Shown here one piece after another: positions 26,257 to 34,552 of a stretch of DNA of 64,000 nucleotides. Both the position numbers and the translations under genes were made by a program. The notes beneath the pieces are model-generated. The model saw only the letters and a list, made by a program, of their open reading frames with translations, did not search any database and was not told where the DNA came from. This DNA comes from JBBRNH01 sp038230415 (GTDB taxonomy: Bacteria; Bacteroidota; Bacteroidia; Cytophagales; Spirosomataceae), in NCBI GenBank assembly GCA_038230415.1, contig JBBRNH010000005.1:48670-112669 (forward strand), given 5' to 3'. Within the stretch, counting starts at the first letter, position 1; the number at the start of each line of letters is the position of its first letter.

Positions 26257-27219
26257 ATGAAAACGACGGTGCTATACAGCCTTATTCTGCTGACGCTGTT
26301 GGGCGTGGGCATGGGCTGCAAGAAAGAGGTGGAGGAGGTGAAACCGCCGGTGGTGGTTAGTCCGCCGACCTCAACAACGACCCCGCCCGTTGCTACCACG
26401 TCAACTTCGCTGACTACTGTTTTGTTGACCGACTACCCGCCCGGTTGCCGGATTGCCCGAACCATCTACAAAACGCTAAGTGCTGGCCGGGACAAGTCTA
26501 TCATTTTTGACCCGGAAACTGTCACGCTGGAGGATGGCCGGAAAGTGGAAGTGAGTACAACGGTAATTGCTCAGTATTTTTATGATGCAAGAGGACAGAT
26601 AACAGATAGAAAGCAGAAAATGCTACTGGGATCATGGAATTTCAACTATACTTACACGTCAACTGCGCTCTATATCAGAAACGAAAGCAAGCGTGATGAC
26701 GAACAGAAATCGGTAGTAGGGACTGATACTATACGCTTAAACGAACAAGGCTATATCTTACGATTAGATAGTAAACCTGGCCCTGCACTCTACTTCTATA
26801 ATCAGCAGGGGCAAAGGCTCGGCAAATACGGAAATATACCCGCCTTATTTAACCAATATCAGAATGGCAACCTGATTCGGGAGGTATTTACGGGGGTAGG
26901 ATATACCGTTAATGGGCAACGGGTTGATATGCCGGACGATTTATATACCTACCGCTACGATACTCTGCGGCCTAACCTGCCTGTCATTTATCAATTTGAG
27001 GGCAAGGCCAGCCGTAACCTGCCCATCGAACGAATTGATTACTCGTCGGAACTGCCATCCGGCCCGGTCTATCGCAAGAGTTTTACCTATTTCTATGATG
27101 CTTTGGGCCGGGTTAAACGGCGCATAACCTACGGCAAAGCCCTTAATCCGCAATGGGGTTTAGAAGATGATCTCTATGGTATCGGCGTAACCGATTTCGA
27201 GTACGAAAACTGCCCGTAA
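26257..27219 (+). CDS. Lipoprotein of unknown function
   Basis: 320 residues from the ATG at 26257. The leader MKTTVLYSLILLTLLGVGMGC ends in a good lipobox (GMGC, Cys21), followed by a Glu/Lys and Pro/Thr-rich tether (about 22-55). The body has repeated short strands with YFYDARGQI-, YFYNQQGQR- and YFYDALGRVKRR-type phrases, the pattern of RHS/YD-like or MORN-like beta hairpins found in many Bacteroidota lipoproteins. No enzyme motif is visible. Codon use is more AT-rich in the middle than in the neighbours. Probably outer-membrane anchored. Confidence 0.75.
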   Translation: MKTTVLYSLILLTLLGVGMGCKKEVEEVKPPVVVSPPTSTTTPPVATTSTSLTTVLLTDYPPGCRIARTIYKTLSAGRDKSIIFDPETVTLEDGRKVEVSTTVIAQYFYDARGQITDRKQKMLLGSWNFNYTYTSTALYIRNESKRDDEQKSVVGTDTIRLNEQGYILRLDSKPGPALYFYNQQGQRLGKYGNIPALFNQYQNGNLIREVFTGVGYTVNGQRVDMPDDLYTYRYDTLRPNLPVIYQFEGKASRNLPIERIDYSSELPSGPVYRKSFTYFYDALGRVKRRITYGKALNPQWGLEDDLYGIGVTDFEYENCP

Positions 27220-27318
27220 TACTTCCTGCTGCTTTTTGATTTGTGCGTTCTGATTGTCTCCTGAGGGGCAACCCGGCTGTTGCTTTGTCTTTTTTGTTCA
27301 CTCTAATTTCTTACGATT

Positions 27319-30300
27319 ATGTACCAACGTATTTTACTTTGGCTCATCGGCTGCGGTCTGATGGGAACCGTGCAGGCACAAAACGCCCTGCGATTCGACG
27401 TGAGTTTACCGATAGACGGGGCTGTTTATCAGCAGAATAACAGCGGAACGGGCGAGATTTATGTGACGGGAACAATCAACTCACTCTCGTTCAGAAACGG
27501 CATTCGGGGGGTGCCAACGGCTCAGTTGCGGAAGTTAGACCGTCTGACGGGAACAATTCTGTCGGGGTCGCCCATCAATGTGTCATTGAGCCGGGTTAGC
27601 CAATCCACATTCTTCTACGGTACGGTAACGGTGCCAAAGGGCTGGTATCAACTCACGGTCAGTCAGGCGGGGGTAGCGTCCATAACACGCAAAGTGGGCG
27701 TGGGTGAGGTGTTTATAATTGCCGGGCAGTCGAACGCACAGGGCTTTTGCCCGGACTTTCAGTCTAATCAGGCCGTCAGTACACAATTACTGGATGCAGT
27801 TCGCGTGTCACCCAAAGTAATTGCGGTGCTGGATGGCAAAAACCCAAACGACACTCTTGACCGGGATATGCCCGGCTCTTATCGCACGATAACCGAGTTA
27901 AAATCGACGGCAGAGGTTGCGGTAATTGGACCAAACGGCCAGTGTCGCTGGTATTGGGCTTCGGCTGCGGCTCAGTTGTCAGACGCGCTCGACGCGCCGG
28001 TGGCTCTGTTTAATGCGGCCTACTCTGGAACCACAATCACTAACTGGGTCACCTCTGCCAATGCCGATAATCGTACATCAGGTGGAGGGGGAACACCTGA
28101 TGGTACCGATAAACGTTATGCTCCAGGGTCTCCGTTTTACTTTTTTGCTAACACGCTCCAGTTACTAACCAACGTTTATGGGGTGCGGGCCGTGCTCTGG
28201 ATGCAGGGTGAAACCGATAATAAAGCCATTCTACAAACGAACAATCTTGTTCCTAATCCTGGCGGAGATTACACCCAAGATTGGACGGATAGAATAGTTG
28301 TAAACAGTGCGGGCCTTCCTGTGGCATCAAATACTGTTCCTTTAGGCAATGGCAACAAAGAGAGACGCAACGTACAAACTACTCAGAACTACCGCGATAA
28401 GCTGGCATATCTGATCACCAAATCAAGAGAGTTTGTGTACAATCCTGATAACCAGAAGATTCCCTGGGTGGTGGCAAAAGCCTCGCTCATTCTGGGCCAG
28501 ACAAACTCAATTATCACTGACGGTCAGACGGCCAGCCTCCTGGGAGACGCTGTTATACAAGGCCCAAACCTGGATAATATCGGAGCCAACCGGCGTTACA
28601 CCACAGGCTCTGATGAGCCGGTACACTTTGTCAACAGTGCCTTAGATGATGTGGCTACACTCTGGGCCGATGTCCTGAAAGATATGTGTCTCAATAGCCG
28701 GGTAACGCCGTTCACTGTCCAGCGGCAGGGAACTGTGCCGCAGTTAGCCAGTATTTCGCAGGATGGCACGTTGGCCGAAGCACCATCGGGCTATACATGG
28801 CGGTGGGTACGAGACAATGGCTCATTTGATGTCAACGCGCCGGTGGGTACGGCGCAGGGTTTGCGGGTTAGTGGGAGCAACCCGGCAGGTTATACCCGGT
28901 CAGTTACCAACGCACCTTCGTCGGGAACCTACCGGGCCGTGCTGCAAAACAGCAACGGGCAGTTTATTCTCACCCCAAGCGTCCGGCTTCCCTACACACT
29001 GGTAGATGATACCGGCTGTAACCTTAGTATCAACGCTACTGTCAGCAACGCCAATCCCGGCTGTGGTGGGGCTATCAGTCTCAATGCGTTCTGTGATACG
29101 GGAGATTGTAACGGCATCAGTTACGCCTGGAGCGGCACCGGGTTCAGCAGTAACCAGCAAAATCCGTCGCTCAACGCGCCAGCCAGCAACGGCACCTACA
29201 CCTACACCGTGTCGGCCACCCGAAGCGGCTGCTCAACCAGCAGTTCGGTCAATATCAATGTCATTGGTTGCGGGCCAACCGGCGTTGTTTGCTACGAAGC
29301 AGAAGGCGGTTCGGGCAACCGCACCCCGGAGAGTAACGGCAGCGCGTCGGGCGGGCAATATGTGGGTGGCTTCGGCGGGCCTGGTGAATACATGGATTAC
29401 GCCATCAACGGCGTTCCATCGGCGGGAAACTATACGCTCAGCCTGTTCTACGCGTCGGGAGAAACACCCCGTATCGGCCTGAAAGTCAACGGTAACACGG
29501 TCTCAACGGTTACGCCCGGCGGCACCGCAGGCTGGACAAACTTCCGCGAGACTACGACCACCATCTCCCTCAACGCGGGTAACAACACCATCCGGGTTCA
29601 GGGAGATGGCGGGCAGTTTACGCTCGATAAACTTTGTGTCAACGCGGGCGGCACCCCACCCACCACTACCGGCTGTGATTTCGCCGTTGCCACCCCAAGC
29701 GTCAGCAATGCCAATCCGGGGTGCAGCGGCAGCATAAACCTCAATGCCAACTGCGCGGGCAATGACTGTGGCAGTGCCGGTTTTGCCTGGACGCTCAACG
29801 GCACCAACGTCGCTACCGGGGCTACCCCCGGCAGCATCAGCGCACCGGGTAGCAACGGCGGCTATACCTACACCGTGTCGGCTACCAAGTCGGGTTGCAC
29901 CACCAAAACTGGCAGCGTCGGCATCACTGTCAGCGGCTGCGGCACCACGCCACCAACCACCACCGGCAATTGCTACGAAGCCGAAGGTTATCCGCGTTCT
30001 GCCGGTACAGAGGTATCGTCGGGCGGCAATGCGTCGGGCGGGCAGTACGTGGGTGGTTTCGACGGGGCCAGCCGTTATGTGGACTTTGCCGTAAACATGA
30101 CCTCGGCGGGCAGTTATCCCCTGACGTTCTACTACGCATCGGGCGAGTCGGGCGGCCACATTGACTACCGCATTAACGGGGGCGCGGTGGCGGTCAAAGG
30201 CATTGACCCCAACGGGTCATGGAACCAGTTTCAGCCCGCATCAGCGGTACAGGTAGCCCTCAACGCCGGAGCCAACACCATCCGGGTGCAGGGTGGCTTT

Positions 30301-30987
30301 CGCTTCACGCTCGATAAGATTTGCGTCAACGGCGGCACTACCACGCCCCCAACCACCCCACCGACAAATGCCAACTACGCCAGTTCGCTCGACGAAGGCA
30401 GTTGTCAGACCGTAGCGGGCTGGGCCTTTAACCAAAACACCCCCGCTCAATCAATCACGGTTGATATTTACCTCAACGGGCAATTGGCGCAAGGGGGCTA
30501 CCCCGCTACAAATCCCCGGCCTGACGTAGCTACTTACTATGGCACGGGGAGTAACAATCAGTACGGCTTTTCGTGGCCGGTGCCAGCGAGTTACCGCAAC
30601 GGCGGCAGTTTAACGGTGTCGGTACGCTACGGCGGTACGAGTCAGGACATCAACGGCAGCCCCCGGTCGGCGGGGACATGTAATGGTAGCCGGGTGGCAG
30701 CGGTGGTTTCGGAGCCGGATGCTGATACGGATACGGGTCTGGTTATCAGCCCGAATCCATCATCGGGGCGGGTGTCGGTGCGGTTTCGGCTGGTAGCCGG
30801 TGAGCGGGGCAGTCTGTCGGTGCAGAGCCTGACGGGGGCCGTGTTGCAAAGCCGGGCGGTTGTTGGCACGGGCGCGGCTCAAACCGACGTGCTTGACATG
30901 GAACGCGAACCGGCGGGGCTGTACCTGATTCGGGTGTCGGGCAGTAGTGGCAAGGCCCAGACGGGCCGGGTGTTGTTGATGCGGTAG
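27319..30987 (+). CDS. T9SS-secreted SGNH esterase with two CBM6-like modules
   Basis: 1222 residues. Signal peptide 1-20. The N-terminal half is a DUF303/sialate O-acetylesterase-like SGNH domain: IIAGQSNAQG with putative nucleophile Ser138, LFNAAYSGTTITNW, VLWMQGETDN, and a late DEPVHF block. Then come Ig-like units (NANPGCGGAISLNAFC and a near copy) and two CBM6-type carbohydrate-binding modules (about 660-775 and 895-1010; CYEAEG, then GGQYVGGF, then NTIRVQG, then FTLDK-CVN). Another beta domain and a T9SS type A sorting domain (LVISPNPSSGRVSV to the end, GLYLIRVSG) complete it. Probably removes acetyl groups from an environmental polysaccharide. Paralogue of the protein at 10687. Confidence 0.87.
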   Translation: MYQRILLWLIGCGLMGTVQAQNALRFDVSLPIDGAVYQQNNSGTGEIYVTGTINSLSFRNGIRGVPTAQLRKLDRLTGTILSGSPINVSLSRVSQSTFFYGTVTVPKGWYQLTVSQAGVASITRKVGVGEVFIIAGQSNAQGFCPDFQSNQAVSTQLLDAVRVSPKVIAVLDGKNPNDTLDRDMPGSYRTITELKSTAEVAVIGPNGQCRWYWASAAAQLSDALDAPVALFNAAYSGTTITNWVTSANADNRTSGGGGTPDGTDKRYAPGSPFYFFANTLQLLTNVYGVRAVLWMQGETDNKAILQTNNLVPNPGGDYTQDWTDRIVVNSAGLPVASNTVPLGNGNKERRNVQTTQNYRDKLAYLITKSREFVYNPDNQKIPWVVAKASLILGQTNSIITDGQTASLLGDAVIQGPNLDNIGANRRYTTGSDEPVHFVNSALDDVATLWADVLKDMCLNSRVTPFTVQRQGTVPQLASISQDGTLAEAPSGYTWRWVRDNGSFDVNAPVGTAQGLRVSGSNPAGYTRSVTNAPSSGTYRAVLQNSNGQFILTPSVRLPYTLVDDTGCNLSINATVSNANPGCGGAISLNAFCDTGDCNGISYAWSGTGFSSNQQNPSLNAPASNGTYTYTVSATRSGCSTSSSVNINVIGCGPTGVVCYEAEGGSGNRTPESNGSASGGQYVGGFGGPGEYMDYAINGVPSAGNYTLSLFYASGETPRIGLKVNGNTVSTVTPGGTAGWTNFRETTTTISLNAGNNTIRVQGDGGQFTLDKLCVNAGGTPPTTTGCDFAVATPSVSNANPGCSGSINLNANCAGNDCGSAGFAWTLNGTNVATGATPGSISAPGSNGGYTYTVSATKSGCTTKTGSVGITVSGCGTTPPTTTGNCYEAEGYPRSAGTEVSSGGNASGGQYVGGFDGASRYVDFAVNMTSAGSYPLTFYYASGESGGHIDYRINGGAVAVKGIDPNGSWNQFQPASAVQVALNAGANTIRVQGGFRFTLDKICVNGGTTTPPTTPPTNANYASSLDEGSCQTVAGWAFNQNTPAQSITVDIYLNGQLAQGGYPATNPRPDVATYYGTGSNNQYGFSWPVPASYRNGGSLTVSVRYGGTSQDINGSPRSAGTCNGSRVAAVVSEPDADTDTGLVISPNPSSGRVSVRFRLVAGERGSLSVQSLTGAVLQSRAVVGTGAAQTDVLDMEREPAGLYLIRVSGSSGKAQTGRVLLMR

Positions 30988-31022
30988 ATCGTTGTTGCAC
31001 CAGTCTCTACACCTTCATCGCT

Positions 31023-31103
31023 CAGGACTTTAGCAAAACCGTCGTTAGGCCGCCACTTCGACTACGCTCAGTGTGACCCAACGACGGTTTTGCCAAAGTC
31101 CTG
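31023..31103. repeat. Inverted repeat with CACTTCGACTACGCTCAGTG loop
   Basis: 24-nt arms (31023-31046 and 31080-31103; CAGGACTTT and GCAAAACCGTCGTT blocks) match at 23 of 24 positions and enclose a 33-nt loop that contains a second, imperfectly palindromic word starting CACTTCGACTACG. It lies between convergent genes (SGNH esterase and mnmH). Confidence 0.85.
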
Positions 31104-31113
31104 TCTATAAGCA

Positions 31114-31147
31114 GCAAGGCGCGGAATCATTCGATTTCGCGCCTTGC
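31114..31147. terminator. Bidirectional hairpin between convergent genes
   Basis: 10-bp perfect stem GCAAGGCGCG/CGCGCCTTGC with a 14-nt loop, midway between the ends of the esterase gene and mnmH. There is no strong T-run, so termination efficiency is uncertain. Confidence 0.5.
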
Positions 31148-31203
31148 CGCGTTTGGCTATTTGCTGAATAGCTAACGGGATTTTCTACCCGTTGCCGTTG
31201 GCC

Positions 31204-32250
31204 TCAGTCAACGGCGGCAATCGGCGGTAATCCATCGGCCCAGGCCACCAATGCCCGCGCCGTGGCTGCGGGGTTATCGTCGGCAATGGCCAGATGGCTG
31301 ACGGTTGCGGGGTTGCGCTGGCTCAGGCCGTGCAGATACGCCCGGTCGTAGTAGTCGAGGGTGAGGTCGGCAACGGTGGCGTAATCGTTGGTGTTCAGGG
31401 CGGCAATGCACTCGTTCAGCACCTTACCACCGAGCCGTTTTTCGATGCGTTTGGTGGCCTCGATGAGCAGTTCATGATCAATGCCGGTGTATTCCTGCAC
31501 CAATCGGCTGACGCGCACCGCTTTGGGTATATCCACAAAAGCCACCGGCGCGGCCCGCATCTGCAACCAAAACGGCATCGGCACAAAACAAGACCCTACG
31601 TTCCGGCTTTCGTCTTCGAGCCAGATTCGGCGGGAGTTGTCAAGCCCGCGCCACTCCCCAAAAATCAGGTTCTCGAACTGCTCCGAACCCGGCTGCGGCA
31701 ACTGCCCGATGGCCCCGTAGCTGGAGCCTTTGTGGTGGGCGAGTCCTTCAAGATCAATGGTTTGCTCGCCGAGGTTGGCTAATTCGTGCAGGATGGCGGT
31801 TTTACCCGACCCCGTTTTGCCGCCTAAGATCAGCAGATTACGGGGTTCGGCTAAGCCCGTCAGCACGGCGGTTCGGTAGGCTTTGTAGCCGCCTTCGAGG
31901 GTGGTGGGGTGCAGCCCGGCGGTTTGCAGCAACCACGCAAACGAGCCGCTCCGCATCCCGCCCCGCCAGCAATGCACCAGCACCTCGCCCCCGGTGGCGT
32001 GGGTAAGTTTGCGGGCCTGCTTCACAAAATCGGCGAGTTTGGGGCCAACAATTTCCAGACCCATCAGCACGGCCAAGTCTTTCCCGGCCTGTTTGTAGCG
32101 CGTCCCGACCCGCGCCCGTTCATCATTGGTAAACAGCGGAATATTGATAGCACCGGGGATGTGGGCATGGGCAAACTCGCCCGGCGACCGCACATCGAGA
32201 ACGGGCAGTGTTTGCGCTTTTTGCAGGAAGTCAGGAACGGAATATGGCAT
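31204..32250 (-). CDS. mnmH: tRNA 2-selenouridine synthase
   Basis: 348 residues from the ATG at 32250 (a GTG precedes it by one codon). The N-terminal rhodanese domain contains DVRSPGEFAHAHIPGAINIP (19-38) and the catalytic Cys94 in VLVHCWRGGMRSG. The C-terminal P-loop domain begins GGKTGSGKT (143-151). MnmH (SelU/YbbB) replaces sulfur with selenium at the wobble 2-thiouridine of Lys, Glu and Gln tRNAs, using selenophosphate, and can also geranylate it. The selenophosphate synthase gene selD is not in this window. Single gene, convergent with the upstream esterase. Confidence 0.93.
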   Translation of the reverse strand: MPYSVPDFLQKAQTLPVLDVRSPGEFAHAHIPGAINIPLFTNDERARVGTRYKQAGKDLAVLMGLEIVGPKLADFVKQARKLTHATGGEVLVHCWRGGMRSGSFAWLLQTAGLHPTTLEGGYKAYRTAVLTGLAEPRNLLILGGKTGSGKTAILHELANLGEQTIDLEGLAHHKGSSYGAIGQLPQPGSEQFENLIFGEWRGLDNSRRIWLEDESRNVGSCFVPMPFWLQMRAAPVAFVDIPKAVRVSRLVQEYTGIDHELLIEATKRIEKRLGGKVLNECIAALNTNDYATVADLTLDYYDRAYLHGLSQRNPATVSHLAIADDNPAATARALVAWADGLPPIAAVD

Positions 32251-32355
32251 CACAATTGGTAATCCGGGCGTGACGGGGATAGTTCCGGCCCGTCTTTAGT
32301 AGTTTATGGCACACTTTTGGCTATAACCAAACCGAAAAAATTTATCTGGTTGATT

Positions 32356-34356
32356 ATGAGCCACTTTACTGTTTCGGTACTCAAAAATTCGTTTTGCCCA
32401 TCACGGTTTGGTGCGTGTTTGTTGGCTGGGCTACTGCTGGTTTTAGGACTGACGCAAAATTTATGGGCCAAATCCGTGACCCCACCCGCCAAACGCGCCC
32501 ACATCACCGCACCAACGGCAGGCACCGAAACCGGCAGCATCGGCAATTTAGTCTGGAAAGACAGTAACAACGATGGCATCTATCAGCCAGCCAGTGAATC
32601 GGGCGTGGCTGGAGTGCGGCTGGCACTGTACTTAATTAACCAAACCTCGTTCGCACTGAGCCAAACCGTGGCATCGGGATCAACGGGGCAGTACAGTTTC
32701 ACCGGGCTTGAATCGGGTCAGTATGCGGTGCTGGTTTACAAAGCCAGCCTGCCCGCCAGTTGTTCTATCAGCAGCAAGCCCTTATCCGGCACCGATGCCA
32801 CGCTTGACTCTGACTTTGATGCGCCTTCGGGTCAAACGCCAATCATTACGCTCGACGTTTCGCAACCCGAAGCCAGCACGGCCCGCAATAATACGACCAT
32901 TGATCTGGCATTGGTCAACAAGGGTTGCGTGATTCCGGCGGTGGCAACCGTCAGCAGCAGCCGGTCTGCCGTTTGTGCGGGCGCACCCGTCACCCTCACC
33001 GCTACCTGCAACAGCGGCACCCCCCTCTGGAGCACCAACGAAACCACCACCCAAATCACCGTTTATCCGGGCAGTACCAGCACCTATACCGTTGTTTGTC
33101 AGGAGTTTGCTGGCTGTGCCAGCCCACCAGCCACCAGCCGTATTATTGTAGAACCACTGCCCGATGCCGGCCCCTATCAGACATTGACCTGCACGGGCGG
33201 GGTAGTTTCGTCGAGCGCACTATTAACGGCCCAATCCAACACCACCAGCACCGCCGGTGGGTGGTATGCCCAGGCCAGCAACCCCAACGCCACCACCTTT
33301 GCATCAGCTACCAGCCTGACTACTACCGTTTCGGGTCTGCAACCGGGCGGCACCTACCGATTTGTATGGGCCAACATCTCCGGCTGTTCAGACGAGACGA
33401 TCATCACCGTCGAATCCTGCGGAACACCCGCCCGGCTGACACTCAAGAAGACCGTTAGCAAAGCCCGGGCGCAGGTGGGCGATGTGCTGACCTATACCGT
33501 TGTGCTGACAAATACGGGCGGCTCAACGGCAAACAACGTGGTGGTAATGAATACGTTGAGTGCCGAAGCCGTTGATGTACCCAACTCGGCGAGTGTGTCG
33601 TCGGGGACGTTCACCGCCGGTTCGCCCGCGCAGTGGACGGTTGCCACGCTGCCCGCCAATGCTACGGCAACACTCACGTTTTCGGCCAGTGTGGTTAGTG
33701 GCGGGGTGGTTTATTGCAGTGCTGTGGTCTCTAATTCGGCAACGGCGCAGGTCTGTACCAGTGTCCCAATCACCGTTTGCAAAGGCAGCAGGCAGGGATT
33801 TGAGCTAACGGCTCCCGCGGGCTATTCGGCGTATATCTGGTATAAAAACGGCACCGTTCAGCCCGTTACTACGCAGAGTTTCACCGCCGTTGGCGCGGGC
33901 GAGTATTCGGTAGAAGTCAGCAACGGCCAGAGTGGTAGCTGTCTCGATGGCAGTTGCTGTCCGGTGGTTATCCAGGAAGACGACGCGCTGGCAAGTGCCT
34001 CGCTCGCCATTGGTTCGCCAACCTGCGTCGGCAGCGTTCCCCAAACCAACGCCACCCTGACCATAACGGGTTTGGGCAACAATGCCGGTCAATATACTTA
34101 CCAATACTCGACCGGCGCAGCCTTTGATGCCACCAACCCCATACCGGCCCAGCCTGCTTCTGTCTCAGCCACCATCCCGACAATCAGTGGTTTGGCCGGT
34201 GGCACCGATTATACCGTGCGGATTATGGCACCCGGCGGCTGCTACCGCGACCTCGTGATTCGGATCAACAATGCCGACTGCGGCTGTCCGCCCGCGCTTT
34301 GTGCGCCGGTGACGATCAAAAAAACCAAGTCGCGGGGGGTGGCAACAGGCGGGTAA
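32356..34356 (+). CDS. Secreted SdrD-B / DUF11-domain surface protein
   Basis: 666 residues from the ATG at 32356. A signal peptide (about 1-38, ending NLWAKS) precedes an SdrD B-type beta domain (GNLVWKDSNNDGIYQPASESGVAGV) that in staphylococcal relatives binds calcium. Ig-like regions follow (PAVATVSSSRSAVCAG; TYRFVWANISGCSDE). A DUF11-type repeat starts near residue 375 (LTLKKTVSKARAQVGDVLTYTVVLTNTGGS), then further Ig-like segments. The C-terminus (CGCPPALCAPVTIKKTKS) is short and lacks an evident T9SS sorting domain. Probably a structural adhesin. It lies 196 bp upstream of sprA on the same strand. Confidence 0.8.
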   Translation: MSHFTVSVLKNSFCPSRFGACLLAGLLLVLGLTQNLWAKSVTPPAKRAHITAPTAGTETGSIGNLVWKDSNNDGIYQPASESGVAGVRLALYLINQTSFALSQTVASGSTGQYSFTGLESGQYAVLVYKASLPASCSISSKPLSGTDATLDSDFDAPSGQTPIITLDVSQPEASTARNNTTIDLALVNKGCVIPAVATVSSSRSAVCAGAPVTLTATCNSGTPLWSTNETTTQITVYPGSTSTYTVVCQEFAGCASPPATSRIIVEPLPDAGPYQTLTCTGGVVSSSALLTAQSNTTSTAGGWYAQASNPNATTFASATSLTTTVSGLQPGGTYRFVWANISGCSDETIITVESCGTPARLTLKKTVSKARAQVGDVLTYTVVLTNTGGSTANNVVVMNTLSAEAVDVPNSASVSSGTFTAGSPAQWTVATLPANATATLTFSASVVSGGVVYCSAVVSNSATAQVCTSVPITVCKGSRQGFELTAPAGYSAYIWYKNGTVQPVTTQSFTAVGAGEYSVEVSNGQSGSCLDGSCCPVVIQEDDALASASLAIGSPTCVGSVPQTNATLTITGLGNNAGQYTYQYSTGAAFDATNPIPAQPASVSATIPTISGLAGGTDYTVRIMAPGGCYRDLVIRINNADCGCPPALCAPVTIKKTKSRGVATGG

Positions 34357-34389
34357 GGGGGTAAACGGGTCAACGGGCGCGGGAACGGG
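34351..34389 (+). other. G-rich tract, possible G-quadruplex
   Basis: Six runs of three or more G (34351, 34357, 34367, 34375, 34381, 34387) separated by 3-5 nt, around the stop codon (34354-34356) of the SdrD-type gene. This satisfies the usual four-run G-quadruplex pattern on the coding strand. The remaining gap to sprA (to 34552) shows no further feature. Confidence 0.55.
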
Positions 34390-34552
34390 TCGGCACGGGC
34401 TGGCAACCGGGCCGGTCAGACGGAAGGGCGCGGCATCAAATCGCCGATCTCAAAACCGCCCGCAAGCAATTTTGATACAACGTTACCCGTTTGAATTAAA
34501 GCCGCGTTAAACCTCCCGTTCCGGCATTTCTTTTGATGATCCGTTTGCCTTT

